Origin: Phenylobacterium sp.
GTDB lineage: Bacteria; Pseudomonadota; Alphaproteobacteria; Caulobacterales; Caulobacteraceae
Reading direction: 5' to 3'
NCBI RefSeq assembly: GCF_004799515.1
Contig: NZ_SSMX01000008.1
Location: 1 to 64,000, forward strand
DNA: 64,000 nucleotides
The first letter of the stretch is position 1. Each line of letters starts with the position of its first letter. Position numbers and translations under genes: made by a program. Under the pieces are notes generated by a model. It had not been told where the DNA came from, searched no databases, and saw only the letters and a list, made by a program, of their open reading frames with translations. Shown here piece after piece: positions 44,599 to 53,251 of this stretch.

Positions 44599-44831
44599 GG
44601 ACCGCTCCAATGGAAATCTCGCTGACAAGTCCGCGTCCGCCCTCTCTATCAAGATAGCGAACTTGATCGCCGCGGTCCGGACGATCGACCTCACACTTCG
44701 TTGAGACAATGCACAGCGGTGAGAGACAAGCCACGGGTCCTGGATCGGCATCTCATGACGATGTGGTCCGGCGCCTCCCCAGCCTGGACCAGACGCAAGG
44801 CTCCCATCCCCGCCCGGAGCCTGCGAACTCA

Positions 44832-44878
44832 GGGGCGGCGGTCGCCTCACCCGGCGATCGCCGCCCCCATTCATTTTT
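44832..44878 (+). terminator. 15-bp hairpin with U tract in the wrbA leader
   Basis: GGGGCGGCGGTCGCC (44832-44846) pairs with 44853-44867 along 15 bp with one G-U pair and a 6-base loop. A T5 run follows at 44874-44878, and the wrbA ATG is at 44896. It has the form of an intrinsic terminator on the plus strand although no plus-strand gene precedes it, so it may be an attenuator in the wrbA leader or end a small RNA. Confidence 0.6.
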
Positions 44879-44895
44879 GCCGGAGCGCAATCCCG

Positions 44896-45513
44896 ATGAC
44901 CAAGATTCTGGTGCTGTACTATTCCGCCTACGGGCATGTCGAACAGATGGCCGAGGCCGTCGCCCAAGGCGTCCGGGAGGCGGGCGGAGAGGCAATGGTT
45001 AAGCGGGTTCCCGAACTCGTGTCGCCCCGGGTCGCCCAGGCGGCACGTTACAAACTCGATCAGGCCGCGCCTCTCGCCACGGTCGATGAACTGGCGGACT
45101 ACGATGGCGTCGTCATCGGAACCGGCACGCGGTTCGGACGAATGGGCTCGCAGATGGCCGCCTTCCTGGATCAGGCTGGCGGCCTCTGGGCCCGAGGCGC
45201 CTTGCACGGCAAGGTCGGCGGCGCCTTCACCTCGACCGCGACGCAACATGGCGGCCAGGAGACCACCCTCTTCTCGATCATCACCAACCTACTCCACTTC
45301 GGCATGGTCGTGGTCGGGATGGACTATGGTCACGCCGGACAGATGACGCTGGACGAGGTCACCGGGGGCAGCCCGTACGGGGCGACAACCATCGCCGGCG
45401 GCGACGGCGCCCGGCAGCCTTCGGAGAACGAACTGGCCGGCGCGCGCTATCAGGGTCGCCGGATCGCCAAGACAGCGGCAAAGTTACACCCCGAGAGCCG
45501 CGTGGGCACCTAG
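44896..45513 (+). CDS. wrbA: NAD(P)H:quinone oxidoreductase WrbA
   Basis: WrbA is a tetrameric FMN flavodoxin-like enzyme reducing quinones by two electrons. The 205-residue protein begins [17 protein letters not shown] (FMN phosphate loop) and has the family signatures [31 protein letters not shown] [15 protein letters not shown], and [19 protein letters not shown] lies 11 bases upstream. It converges on poxB with the stops sharing a CCTAGG palindrome. Its leader has the strong hairpin at 44832. It fits the quinone-linked theme of the region that follows. Confidence 0.95.
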   Translation: MTKILVLYYSAYGHVEQMAEAVAQGVREAGGEAMVKRVPELVSPRVAQAARYKLDQAAPLATVDELADYDGVVIGTGTRFGRMGSQMAAFLDQAGGLWARGALHGKVGGAFTSTATQHGGQETTLFSIITNLLHFGMVVVGMDYGHAGQMTLDEVTGGSPYGATTIAGGDGARQPSENELAGARYQGRRIAKTAAKLHPESRVGT

Positions 45514-47222
45514 GGGAGGTTCTGCTCTGCCAGATCGACGAGATCGCGGCCGCGGCCGTGTAGGACCGCCTTGGTCATATAGAGCGCCATGCCGACAGCT
45601 GGCTCGGCCGCGACGAAAGGCGGCATCACCAGCTCCTGCGGATTGACCTTCACATTGAGCAACGCAGGCCCCGGATGGGCGAGCCAGGCGATGATGGCCG
45701 CCTCGAGATCTTCTGCCTTGTCGACAGTAGCGCCCCACAGCCCCGCGGCCTTGGCGACCGCCCCGAAGTCCGGGTTGATCAGGTCGGTGTAGGTATTCAG
45801 CATCCCCTCAGTCTTCTGCTCGATCTCGACGAAGCCCAGCTTGCCGTTGTCGAACACCGCGATCTTCACCGGCAGATCCTCCTGGATCGTCGTGAAGATG
45901 TCGGCGAAGCCCATCGCCAGTCCGCCGTCGCCGCAGAGGCAGACGACCTGCCGCCCCGGCGCGGCCGCCTGCAGGCCAAGGCCTGTGGCGAGGCCGCCGC
46001 CCATGCTGCCATGCAGGAGACTCCCGAAGGTGCGGCGTTTTCCGTTGGCCGGGATGTGGCGCAGCATCCAGACGGCCGGGGTGCCGTCATCGGCGCTGAA
46101 GAGGGCGTCGTCGTCGGCATGCTTGCCGATCAGCTGCCCGAGATACTTGCCTGGGATGCTGTCGTGGCGCCTCGGAGCGATGTGTGCTTCCCAGGCGTCG
46201 ATCGCCTTGGTGTGGTGACGGATCGCGGCGTCATGGAATTCGGATGGCCCCCGGGGCGACAGCCGGGGTTTGAGTGCTTCCAAGGTCGCCTTGATGTCGC
46301 CGACGACCCCCAGCTCCACCGGATGGCGCATGCCCAGGTGCGTGGCCTCGAGGTCCACCTGCACGATCCTGGCGCGCCCCGGGTAGAATTGCCGCCAGGC
46401 GAAGTCGCAGCCGAGGAGCAGAAGAGTGTCGCACTCGAGCACGGCCTGGTAGCCGGCCTCGTTGCCCAGCATGCCCGTCATGCCGATGTTGTGGGGATTG
46501 TCCCACTCCAGGAAGTCCTTGCCGCGTGAGGTGTGAGCGATCGGCGCCTGCAGCAGATCCGCAATCGCCAGCACCTGGTCCCGCCCCGCCTGGCAGCCGG
46601 CGCCGCCGTAGATCGCGATCTTCTCGCCGGCGTTGAGGATTTCGGCCATCCGATCGAGCTCGTCGTCACTGGGACGGATCACCGGCTTGGGGAAATGCAC
46701 CTTGAACGGCGTCTGATCCTTGGGATGCGCCATGGCGATGTCCACCGGCACGATCAGGACGGCGACGCCACGTTTGGCGATCGCCGTCTGGCAGGCCAGC
46801 ACCGTCTTGCGGAGCGCTTGCTCGGGGCTGGTGATGACGTCGCAGAAGACGCTCAGGTCGTCATAGACGGCCTTGAAGTCGACCTCCTGGATGAAGTTGA
46901 AGCCGATCTCCGAGGTGACTACCTGGGTGGCGATCAGCAGGACCGGCACGCGATTTCGCGAGGCTTCGTACAGCCCGTTGATGAAGTGGAGGCTGCCCGG
47001 GCCGCAGGTGCCGGCGACCGCCGTTAGCTCGCCGGTGAGCCCCGCCTCGCCCTGCGCGGCAAAGGCGCCGGCTTCCTCGTGGCGCATGTGCATCCAGCGG
47101 ATGCTGCTCTTGGCGATGTGCCCGGCGATGACGTTCAAGGTGTCGCCGACGATGCCGTAGCAGTGCTTCACCCCGGCCGCCTCCAGGGTGTTGACGATGA
47201 TCTCGGCGACTTGCTTGCTCAT
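45510..47222 (-). CDS. poxB: Pyruvate oxidase-type thiamine diphosphate enzyme
   Basis: The 570-residue protein has the PYR, central and PP domains of the family, with the catalytic Glu in [30 protein letters not shown], and the ThDP motif [20 protein letters not shown] ending in N-G-K-L ([14 protein letters not shown]). Family members such as PoxB oxidise pyruvate to acetate and CO2 and pass electrons to ubiquinone at the membrane. The frame to 47426 is discarded; the ATG at 47222 starts the conserved SKQVAEII. An operator-like palindrome lies about 107 bases upstream. Confidence 0.88.
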   Translation of the reverse strand: MSKQVAEIIVNTLEAAGVKHCYGIVGDTLNVIAGHIAKSSIRWMHMRHEEAGAFAAQGEAGLTGELTAVAGTCGPGSLHFINGLYEASRNRVPVLLIATQVVTSEIGFNFIQEVDFKAVYDDLSVFCDVITSPEQALRKTVLACQTAIAKRGVAVLIVPVDIAMAHPKDQTPFKVHFPKPVIRPSDDELDRMAEILNAGEKIAIYGGAGCQAGRDQVLAIADLLQAPIAHTSRGKDFLEWDNPHNIGMTGMLGNEAGYQAVLECDTLLLLGCDFAWRQFYPGRARIVQVDLEATHLGMRHPVELGVVGDIKATLEALKPRLSPRGPSEFHDAAIRHHTKAIDAWEAHIAPRRHDSIPGKYLGQLIGKHADDDALFSADDGTPAVWMLRHIPANGKRRTFGSLLHGSMGGGLATGLGLQAAAPGRQVVCLCGDGGLAMGFADIFTTIQEDLPVKIAVFDNGKLGFVEIEQKTEGMLNTYTDLINPDFGAVAKAAGLWGATVDKAEDLEAAIIAWLAHPGPALLNVKVNPQELVMPPFVAAEPAVGMALYMTKAVLHGRGRDLVDLAEQNLP

Positions 47223-47319
47223 GGCGGACCTTGCGGGAGAGGGCGGCGCCATCCCGGAGAATCCGGATCGCCGCGCTTGGAGGCGGGCAAAACCTAGCGC
47301 CGCGCGCGAAGGCCCCGGT

Positions 47320-47338
47320 ATCCCCCGGATAGGGGGTT
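47320..47338. promoter_or_regulatory. C5-N5-G5 palindrome upstream of poxB
   Basis: ATCCCCCGGATAGGGGGTT is centred 107 bases upstream of poxB. The arms ATCCCCC and GGGGGTT resemble the 7-base half-sites bound by NarL/FixJ-type regulators. The spacer is 5 bases, one more than in the other copies. Confidence 0.6.
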
Positions 47339-47365
47339 CGCCCTCATTCCGGCCGCCGCGGCCCT

Positions 47366-47384
47366 CTCCCCCAAGCGGGGGATT
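47366..47384. promoter_or_regulatory. C5-N4-G5 palindrome upstream of cyoA
   Basis: CTCCCCCAAGCGGGGGATT has perfect C5 and G5 arms around AAGC. It lies about 180 bases upstream of cyoA and 46 bases from the poxB-side copy, roughly four to five helical turns. Confidence 0.55.
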
Positions 47385-47554
47385 CAACCCGCCAAGCCCG
47401 GAGCCCACCCTCGCTTCGACATTCACCCCGACGCCCGCCCTGGGCGCCGGAGACGCGGATTTCCCGCGCCGCGCCGAAAGACGAGACGGCTATGGCCTTT
47501 CCATCGACCGCGCAGCAGGCCTGCAGCCCTAGCGGGCCGCCTTCGCCGAAGCGG

Positions 47555-48454
47555 ATGTCACCTAGAGTACCCTTCCGTCTCAGCGGCGCGGCCGCGCTCC
47601 TGGCTCTGGGCGGCTGCCGCGAGGGGGTCCTGGCGCCGCGCGGGCCCGTGGGCTCGGCGGAGGTGCAGCTACTCTATGAGACGGCGGCGGCCATGCTCAT
47701 CGTGGTCGTGCCGGTCCTGGCGTTGACCCTGATCTACGCTTGGTGGTTTCGCGCCTCGAACACCAGGGCGGTGCGCCGTCCCAACTGGGACTACTCCGGA
47801 CGGATCGAGTTCAGCATCTGGGTGATCCCCATCCTGGTGATCCTGTTCCTGGGCACGCTGACCTGGACCGGCGCGCACGACCTTGATCCGTACCGGCCGC
47901 TCCGTTCCGCCCGTCGGCCGGTCACCGTCCAAGTGGTCTCGCTCGATTGGAAGTGGCTGTTCATCTACCCCGAACTAGGGATCGCCAGCGTCAACGAGCT
48001 GGCCCTGCCGTCTGGCACGCCGGTCAACTTCCAGCTGACTTCCGGCACGGTGATGAACTCCTTCTTCATCCCGCAACTGGGCGGCCAAATCTACACCATG
48101 GCCGGCATGCAGACCCGCCTGAGCCTGGCGGCGGACAAGCCCGGAACCTACGACGGCCTCTCCGCCCAGTTCAGCGGCGACGGCTTCTCCGACATGCACT
48201 TCAAGGTCCTGGCCAGCGATCAGGCGGGCTTCGACCGCTGGGTGGCGCAGGCGCGGCAAGCGCCGATGACCTTGGACACGACAGCCTACGCCGCCCTGGC
48301 CCTGGCGCGCGGGACGACCGCGGTCATCCACTACCGCAGCGTCGCCCCGGACCTGTTCAGGACCATCCTCGCCGAGGGCGCCGAACACCCCGCGCCGCAG
48401 CCGCCCGGCGCGACGCCGACGGTGCCTCCTCCCATGCCCATGTCCCCGATGTAA
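47555..48454 (+). CDS. cyoA: Cytochrome bo3 ubiquinol oxidase subunit II
   Basis: CyoA is the periplasm-facing subunit of the quinol oxidase. The 299-residue lipoprotein has a lipobox Cys21 (ALLALGGC), two helices, then a cupredoxin domain with [16 protein letters not shown] and [19 protein letters not shown]. The CuA ligands of cytochrome c oxidases are absent, as expected for a quinol oxidase. The ATG at 47555 is preferred to one at 47492 because it gives a normal lipoprotein signal. cyoB starts 8 bases after the stop. Confidence 0.95.
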   Translation: MSPRVPFRLSGAAALLALGGCREGVLAPRGPVGSAEVQLLYETAAAMLIVVVPVLALTLIYAWWFRASNTRAVRRPNWDYSGRIEFSIWVIPILVILFLGTLTWTGAHDLDPYRPLRSARRPVTVQVVSLDWKWLFIYPELGIASVNELALPSGTPVNFQLTSGTVMNSFFIPQLGGQIYTMAGMQTRLSLAADKPGTYDGLSAQFSGDGFSDMHFKVLASDQAGFDRWVAQARQAPMTLDTTAYAALALARGTTAVIHYRSVAPDLFRTILAEGAEHPAPQPPGATPTVPPPMPMSPM

Positions 48455-48462
48455 GGCGCACA

Positions 48463-50427
48463 ATGTTCGGCAAACTCACCCTCTCAGCCTTCCCGCTCGA
48501 CCAGCCGATCATCATGGGCACGATCGCCGTGCTCATCATCGGGATCGCGGGCGTCCTTGGGCTCATCACCGTCCTGCGCCGCTGGAAGTGGCTGTGGGTC
48601 GAATGGATCACCACCGTCGACCACAAGCGGGTCGGGATCATGTACATCCTGCTGGCCCTGGTGATGCTGCTGCGCGGCTTCTCAGACGCCATCATGATGC
48701 GCATGCAGCTGGCGCTCGCGCACGGCGGCCACCCCGGGTTCCTGCCGCCCGAACACTACGACCAGGTGTTCTCGGCCCACGGCACGATCATGATCTTCTT
48801 CGTCGCCATGCCCTTTGTGGTGGGGCTGATGAACTTCGCCGTCCCGCTCCAGATCGGCGCTCGCGACGTCGCCTTCCCGGTGATGAACTCGCTCAGCTTC
48901 TGGCTCACCGCGGCCGGGGCGCTGCTGCCCAACATCGCGCTGGGCGTCGGCGAGTTCGCCCGCACCGGCTGGCTCGTCTACCCGCCGCTCTCGGAACTCC
49001 CTTACAGCCCGGGCGTCGGCGTCGACTACTATCTGGTCGCGCTGCAGATTTCCGGGATCGGCACCCTGCTGTCCGGCATCAACCTCGTCACCACCATCCT
49101 AAAGTGCCGCGCACCCGGCATGACGCTGATGATGATGCCGGTCTTCACCTGGTGTGCGCTCGCGGCGAACATGATGATCGTCGCCGCTTTCCCGATCCTC
49201 ACTGGCACCTTCGCGATGCTGATGCTGGACCGCTACCTCGGCATGCACTTCTTCACCAACGACGCCGGCGGCGCGCCGATGATGTTCCTGAACCTCATCT
49301 GGAGCTGGGGTCATCCCGAGGTCTACATCCTCGTACTTCCCTGTTTCGGGGTGTTCTCCGAGGTCATCTCCACCTTCTCGGGTAAGCCGCTGTTCGGCTA
49401 CCGCTCGATGGTGGTGGCCACCATGGTGATCACCCTCTTGGCCTTCGTCACCTGGCTGCACCACTTCTTCACGATGGGCTCCGGCGCCGACGTCAACGCC
49501 TTCTTCGGCATCGCCACCATGATCATCGCCATCCCCACCGGGGTGAAGGTCTTCAACTGGCTCTTCACGATGTACGGCGGCCAGATCCGCTTCGAGACGC
49601 CGGTGCTCTGGACGATCGGGTTCATGATCACCTTCGTCATCGGCGGGATGACCGGCGTCCTGATGGCCGTCCCGCCCAACGACTTCCTGCTGCACAACAG
49701 CCTGTTCCTGATCGCCCACTTCCACAACGTGATCATCGGGGCGGTGATCTTCGGAAGCTTCGCAGGGCTGAATTACTGGTGGCCCAAGGCCTTCGGCTTC
49801 ACCCTGCACTCCGGGCTCGGCAAGGCGATCTTCTGGTGCTGGTTCGTCGGCTTCTGGCTGGCCTTCATGCCGCTCTACATCCTGGGCTTCCTCGGCATGA
49901 CCCGGCGGATGAACCACACGGACAATCCGCTTTGGGTACCGTATCTGGTGGCTGCCGCCATCGGCGCCTGCATCATCATGACCGGGATACTGCTGCAGTT
50001 CGTGCAGATCGCGGTCAGCATTCGCCAGCGCCGTTACCACCGCGATATGACCGGCGACCCCTGGGGCGGCCGGACCCTGGAATGGTCCGTGCCGTCGCCG
50101 GCCCCGTCCTACAACTTCGCGCGCATACCTCAGGTCACCGGCCTCGACGCCTGGTGGACGCAGAAGGCCGCCGGCCGAACCGTGACGCCGCCCGCCTTCG
50201 AGGCGATCGAGACGCCGCGCAATTCTCCGATCGGCTTCATCACCGCCTTCTTCGCGGTTGTCGGTGGCTTCGGGGTGATCTGGCACATCTGGTGGCTTGC
50301 CGTACCCGCGGTGATCGCCGCCCTCGCCGCGCTGGTGACCTCGTCCTGGCGCCCCCGCGGCGAACTCATCCTTTCGGCCGACACCGTGGCCCGCACCGAG
50401 CGCAGCCTGCGCCCCCGCTCCGCCTAG
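48463..50427 (+). CDS. cyoB: Cytochrome bo3 ubiquinol oxidase subunit I
   Basis: CyoB is the catalytic heme-copper subunit that reduces oxygen and pumps protons. The 654-residue protein has about 15 helices. Visible residues include [30 protein letters not shown], the heme-copper [19 protein letters not shown] segment with the proton-channel Glu, [10 protein letters not shown] with the CuB histidines, and [13 protein letters not shown]. It is preceded by cyoA (8 bases) and followed by cyoC (8 bases) in one operon. Confidence 0.97.
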   Translation: MFGKLTLSAFPLDQPIIMGTIAVLIIGIAGVLGLITVLRRWKWLWVEWITTVDHKRVGIMYILLALVMLLRGFSDAIMMRMQLALAHGGHPGFLPPEHYDQVFSAHGTIMIFFVAMPFVVGLMNFAVPLQIGARDVAFPVMNSLSFWLTAAGALLPNIALGVGEFARTGWLVYPPLSELPYSPGVGVDYYLVALQISGIGTLLSGINLVTTILKCRAPGMTLMMMPVFTWCALAANMMIVAAFPILTGTFAMLMLDRYLGMHFFTNDAGGAPMMFLNLIWSWGHPEVYILVLPCFGVFSEVISTFSGKPLFGYRSMVVATMVITLLAFVTWLHHFFTMGSGADVNAFFGIATMIIAIPTGVKVFNWLFTMYGGQIRFETPVLWTIGFMITFVIGGMTGVLMAVPPNDFLLHNSLFLIAHFHNVIIGAVIFGSFAGLNYWWPKAFGFTLHSGLGKAIFWCWFVGFWLAFMPLYILGFLGMTRRMNHTDNPLWVPYLVAAAIGACIIMTGILLQFVQIAVSIRQRRYHRDMTGDPWGGRTLEWSVPSPAPSYNFARIPQVTGLDAWWTQKAAGRTVTPPAFEAIETPRNSPIGFITAFFAVVGGFGVIWHIWWLAVPAVIAALAALVTSSWRPRGELILSADTVARTERSLRPRSA

Positions 50428-50435
50428 AGGTTTTC

Positions 50436-51056
50436 ATGACCACGCTCGATGCATCACGGCTCCCCTTCGCGGACCCGCCCCACGACCGCGCCGCCGACCG
50501 GCTCGGCGCCACGGGCTTCGGCTTCTACGTGTACCTGCTGAGCGACGCGATCCTGTTCGCCTCGCTGTTCGCCGCCTTCGCCGTCCTCCACCGCGCGACG
50601 GCCGGCGGGCCGACGGGACCGGAGGTCTTCAAGCTTCCGGGCGTCCTGCTGGAGACCGCCTGCTTGCTGGTTTCCAGCTTCACCTGCGGATTGGCGATGA
50701 TCGCGGCCAACGCCGGCCGGAAGCTCGCGCTGACCGGATTCCTGGCCATCACCTTCGCCCTGGGCGCCGCCTTCCTGGGCCTGGAGGTCTCGGAATTCAC
50801 CCGGATGATCGCCGAAGGCGCCGGGCCGGACCGTAGCGCCTTCCTCTCCGGCTTCTTCACCCTGGTGGGCGCCCACGGCCTGCACATCACCGTCGGACTG
50901 GCATGGATCCTGATCCTGTTCGGGCAGCTGTGGCGGGACGGCTTCGGCCCCGGCTTTTCCCGCAGGATCTTCTGCTTCTCGCTCTTCTGGCACGTGCTCG
51001 ACGTGGTCTGGATCGCGATCTTCACCTTCGTCTACCTGATTGGATCCCAGCCATGA
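50436..51056 (+). CDS. cyoC: Cytochrome bo3 ubiquinol oxidase subunit III
   Basis: CyoC is the third membrane subunit that stabilises the oxidase. The 206-residue protein has five helices and the family pieces GFYVYLLSDAILFASLFAAF, GAHGLHITVGLAWI and LFWHVLDVVWIAIFTFVYL. A much longer frame to 49779 is rejected since it overlaps cyoB. Its TGA overlaps the cyoD start (ATGA at 51053-51056). Confidence 0.95.
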   Translation: MTTLDASRLPFADPPHDRAADRLGATGFGFYVYLLSDAILFASLFAAFAVLHRATAGGPTGPEVFKLPGVLLETACLLVSSFTCGLAMIAANAGRKLALTGFLAITFALGAAFLGLEVSEFTRMIAEGAGPDRSAFLSGFFTLVGAHGLHITVGLAWILILFGQLWRDGFGPGFSRRIFCFSLFWHVLDVVWIAIFTFVYLIGSQP

Positions 51057-51439
51057 GCGACTACCAGGACAGCCGCGCGGCGGCGCCGCGCACGCCGGGC
51101 GAGGACGCCCGCGGCGGCGTCGGCCATTGGAAGACCTATGCGGTCGGTCTGGGGCTCGCCCTCCTGCTGACCGGCGCGGCCTTCGCGATGGCCGGCACGA
51201 CCCTTATGACGCCGGCCAGCATCGTCGCAGGCCTCATCGTGTTGGCGATCGCCCAGATGATCGTGCACCTGATCTTCTTCCTGCACATCACCACCGCGCC
51301 GGCGCACAAGACCAACATCCTGGCCTTGCTGCTCACCTTCGTGATCATCCTGCTGGTGGTGATCGGCTCACTGGTGATCATGGGCCAGTCGAACGGCCTG
51401 ATGATGCCCATGGATCAGCTCATGTCCCGTCAGCGCTGA
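51053..51439 (+). CDS. cyoD: Cytochrome bo3 ubiquinol oxidase subunit IV
   Basis: CyoD is the small three-helix subunit. The 128-residue protein has a polar N-terminus, then KTYAVGLGLALLLTGAAFAM, IAQMIVHLIFFLHITTAP and a last helix in ILLVVIGSLVIM, which match CyoD. It is coupled to cyoC by ATGA. No cyoE (heme O synthase) follows, so heme O must come from a gene outside the window. The 188 bases after the stop hold only a weak hairpin. Confidence 0.93.
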   Translation: MSDYQDSRAAAPRTPGEDARGGVGHWKTYAVGLGLALLLTGAAFAMAGTTLMTPASIVAGLIVLAIAQMIVHLIFFLHITTAPAHKTNILALLLTFVIILLVVIGSLVIMGQSNGLMMPMDQLMSRQR

Positions 51440-51627
51440 GCACCGGCGTTCCCCCGACGAAAAGGCGCAGCATCTGGCGCTGCCCCCATTTCTAGGCGGC
51501 TCGGCTGTTCGGGAACAGCACGGTGACCATCGGTGAAGGCCGCCCAAGGTCTTGTCGGAATAGGACCGCGCGCCACCAGGAAACTGATTTGGGCGCCGCC
51601 GATCTTACCCCAGCCGGGACGCCGCCG

Positions 51628-53124
51628 TCAGCGCGACAGCCACTCCGGCAGCGCCGACCCGCGAGGCTCCAGGACGTGGGCATAGTGGCCAGGCGTAGCC
51701 GACATCTCAACCTGTTCGGTCATGCCGGTGTAGCGCCCCATCGGGGTGTCGGCCGTGAATAGGTCCGGAGGCGGATAGCTGTGCTCGTCGCATGATCCCG
51801 CCGTATAGCGCGCATAGTCCTTGTCGAATATTCCCAAGGACATCAGCCACAAGGTGGTCCGCGACAGCGAGACGGTCACCCGATAGCTTCCGCCTTCCAC
51901 GGCGCGACGTTTAAGCGCCTGCAGGATGCCTACGGTGCCAAGCCATCCCGTGACGAAGTCGTTGATCGCGACCGCCGGCAGCTTGGGCGCAGCGTCGGTT
52001 CCCTCCAGACAGGCCAGGCCCAGCGAATAGGCGGTCGAGGTGTCGAAGCCGACGCGATCCGACCAGGGACCTTCGCGGCCGGCGTAGCAGACGCGTGCAT
52101 GGATCAGTCCGGGGAAATCCCGGCAGAGCCGCGCCGCGCCGAGGTCGTGGGCCTCAAGATAGTGGGGCCGGCGGTTCGAGAAGAACACGTCGGCCGTGCC
52201 GAGCAGCTCCCGGAATCTGGCATGGGCCTCGTCCCTCTTGAGGTCGAGCCGAGCCGAGCGCATGCCGATATGGGAGGCATAGAGCAGGATGTCGTGCTCC
52301 CAATCCTGGGGATTCCAGATGTTCAGCACATCGGCGCCATGCAGCGCCAGCGCGCGGCCGATGGCAGGCCCTGCGATCACATGCGCCAGGCCGAGCGCGC
52401 GGACACCGTCGAGCGGCGTCTTGGCGTCCGGCGCGAACGGCTTGGGCGCGCTGTCGGCGATCTTCGTCACCTCGATCAGCGGCATGTCGCGCAGCGACTG
52501 GGTGTAGACGCCCATCTCCAGGATTTCCTGCAGCGGCCGCGCCAGCGCCATGACCACGCCGGCCTCCGCCGCGGCCGTCTCCAGATCTTCACCGTTCCAT
52601 TGTCGGATCGCCGCGGCGGTCGCCGCCTTGGTGCTGACCGCGTTCAGCAGCTCGGACGTCCGCTGATGCAGCTTGGGATAATAGTCGGTGGGCAGAACCC
52701 ATCGACCGTCTTTGGTCTCGTAGACCGACTCCTCGAAGGGGCTGTTCGGATCCGACCAGGCGCCGCCGAGATAGCCGTTCACGGTCTCCCACTTGCGCTC
52801 GTAGAAGCCGCCGTACCGGCGCATGGCCTTGCGCACGTCCACGTGGATATCTTGCGGCTGTCCCGTGCGCAGCCGCCATATCGAGGCGACCTGGAGCGCC
52901 TTGGCGGCCAGGCCAATCGCCGACATCGACGCGAAGGGCACGATCGTCGGGAGGATCGGATCCTTCCCATAGAAGGTGAGGCATCCGCCGCTTTCCGCGC
53001 CGGTGGCCCCGACAAGGTTCATCACGGCTTCGGTCTGGCCCTGCAGGTCGATTTCGGAATCGGTCTTGCGGGTGGCCAGGTTGGCCTGCAGGGCTTGAGT
53101 CAGGGCTTCGCCGCTTGCGATCAT
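51628..53124 (-). CDS. CaiB/BaiF family CoA transferase
   Basis: Type III CoA transferases move CoA between acids through an aspartyl-CoA intermediate. The 498-residue protein has LDGVRALGLAHVIAGPAIGRALALHGADVL (cited in part: GLAHVIAGPAIGRALALHGA), LKRDEAHARFRELLGTADVF and VAINDFVTGWLGTVG, where the Asp of NDF is the likely catalytic residue. Before the CaiB part is an extra N-terminal half (residues 1-235), giving a two-part protein typical of one CaiB branch. Substrates are unknown. It lies between cyoD (converging) and the PQQ dehydrogenase (same strand, 127 bases downstream). Confidence 0.88.
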   Translation of the reverse strand: MIASGEALTQALQANLATRKTDSEIDLQGQTEAVMNLVGATGAESGGCLTFYGKDPILPTIVPFASMSAIGLAAKALQVASIWRLRTGQPQDIHVDVRKAMRRYGGFYERKWETVNGYLGGAWSDPNSPFEESVYETKDGRWVLPTDYYPKLHQRTSELLNAVSTKAATAAAIRQWNGEDLETAAAEAGVVMALARPLQEILEMGVYTQSLRDMPLIEVTKIADSAPKPFAPDAKTPLDGVRALGLAHVIAGPAIGRALALHGADVLNIWNPQDWEHDILLYASHIGMRSARLDLKRDEAHARFRELLGTADVFFSNRRPHYLEAHDLGAARLCRDFPGLIHARVCYAGREGPWSDRVGFDTSTAYSLGLACLEGTDAAPKLPAVAINDFVTGWLGTVGILQALKRRAVEGGSYRVTVSLSRTTLWLMSLGIFDKDYARYTAGSCDEHSYPPPDLFTADTPMGRYTGMTEQVEMSATPGHYAHVLEPRGSALPEWLSR

Positions 53125-53251
53125 CGTCAGGCGTCCATGAGAGGGGAAAGGGACCGGTAATCGGCGGGATCTACAGGTCGTGGAGGAAGGCCAGCAGCAG
53201 CGCGTTGACCCAGGCCGGCCGTTTCGGCGCGGCGAAGGGGCGCCGATCCGG

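Larger units (their letters stand above)
47223..47554. other. Divergent regulatory region poxB/cyoA
   Basis: This 332-base gap separates the poxB and cyoA starts and holds two C5/G5 palindromes (listed separately). No RNA gene or other frame is credible. It should contain both promoters. Confidence 0.6.

Noticed and set aside
44599..45249. Long form of the DUF2384 protein
   Set aside because: The extra N-terminal part is antisense to wrbA and has no HTH similarity; the ATG at 44598 has a better ribosome site.
51452..51486. Hairpin after cyoD as an operon terminator
   Set aside because: Only a 5-bp stem with a short U stretch; too weak to call.
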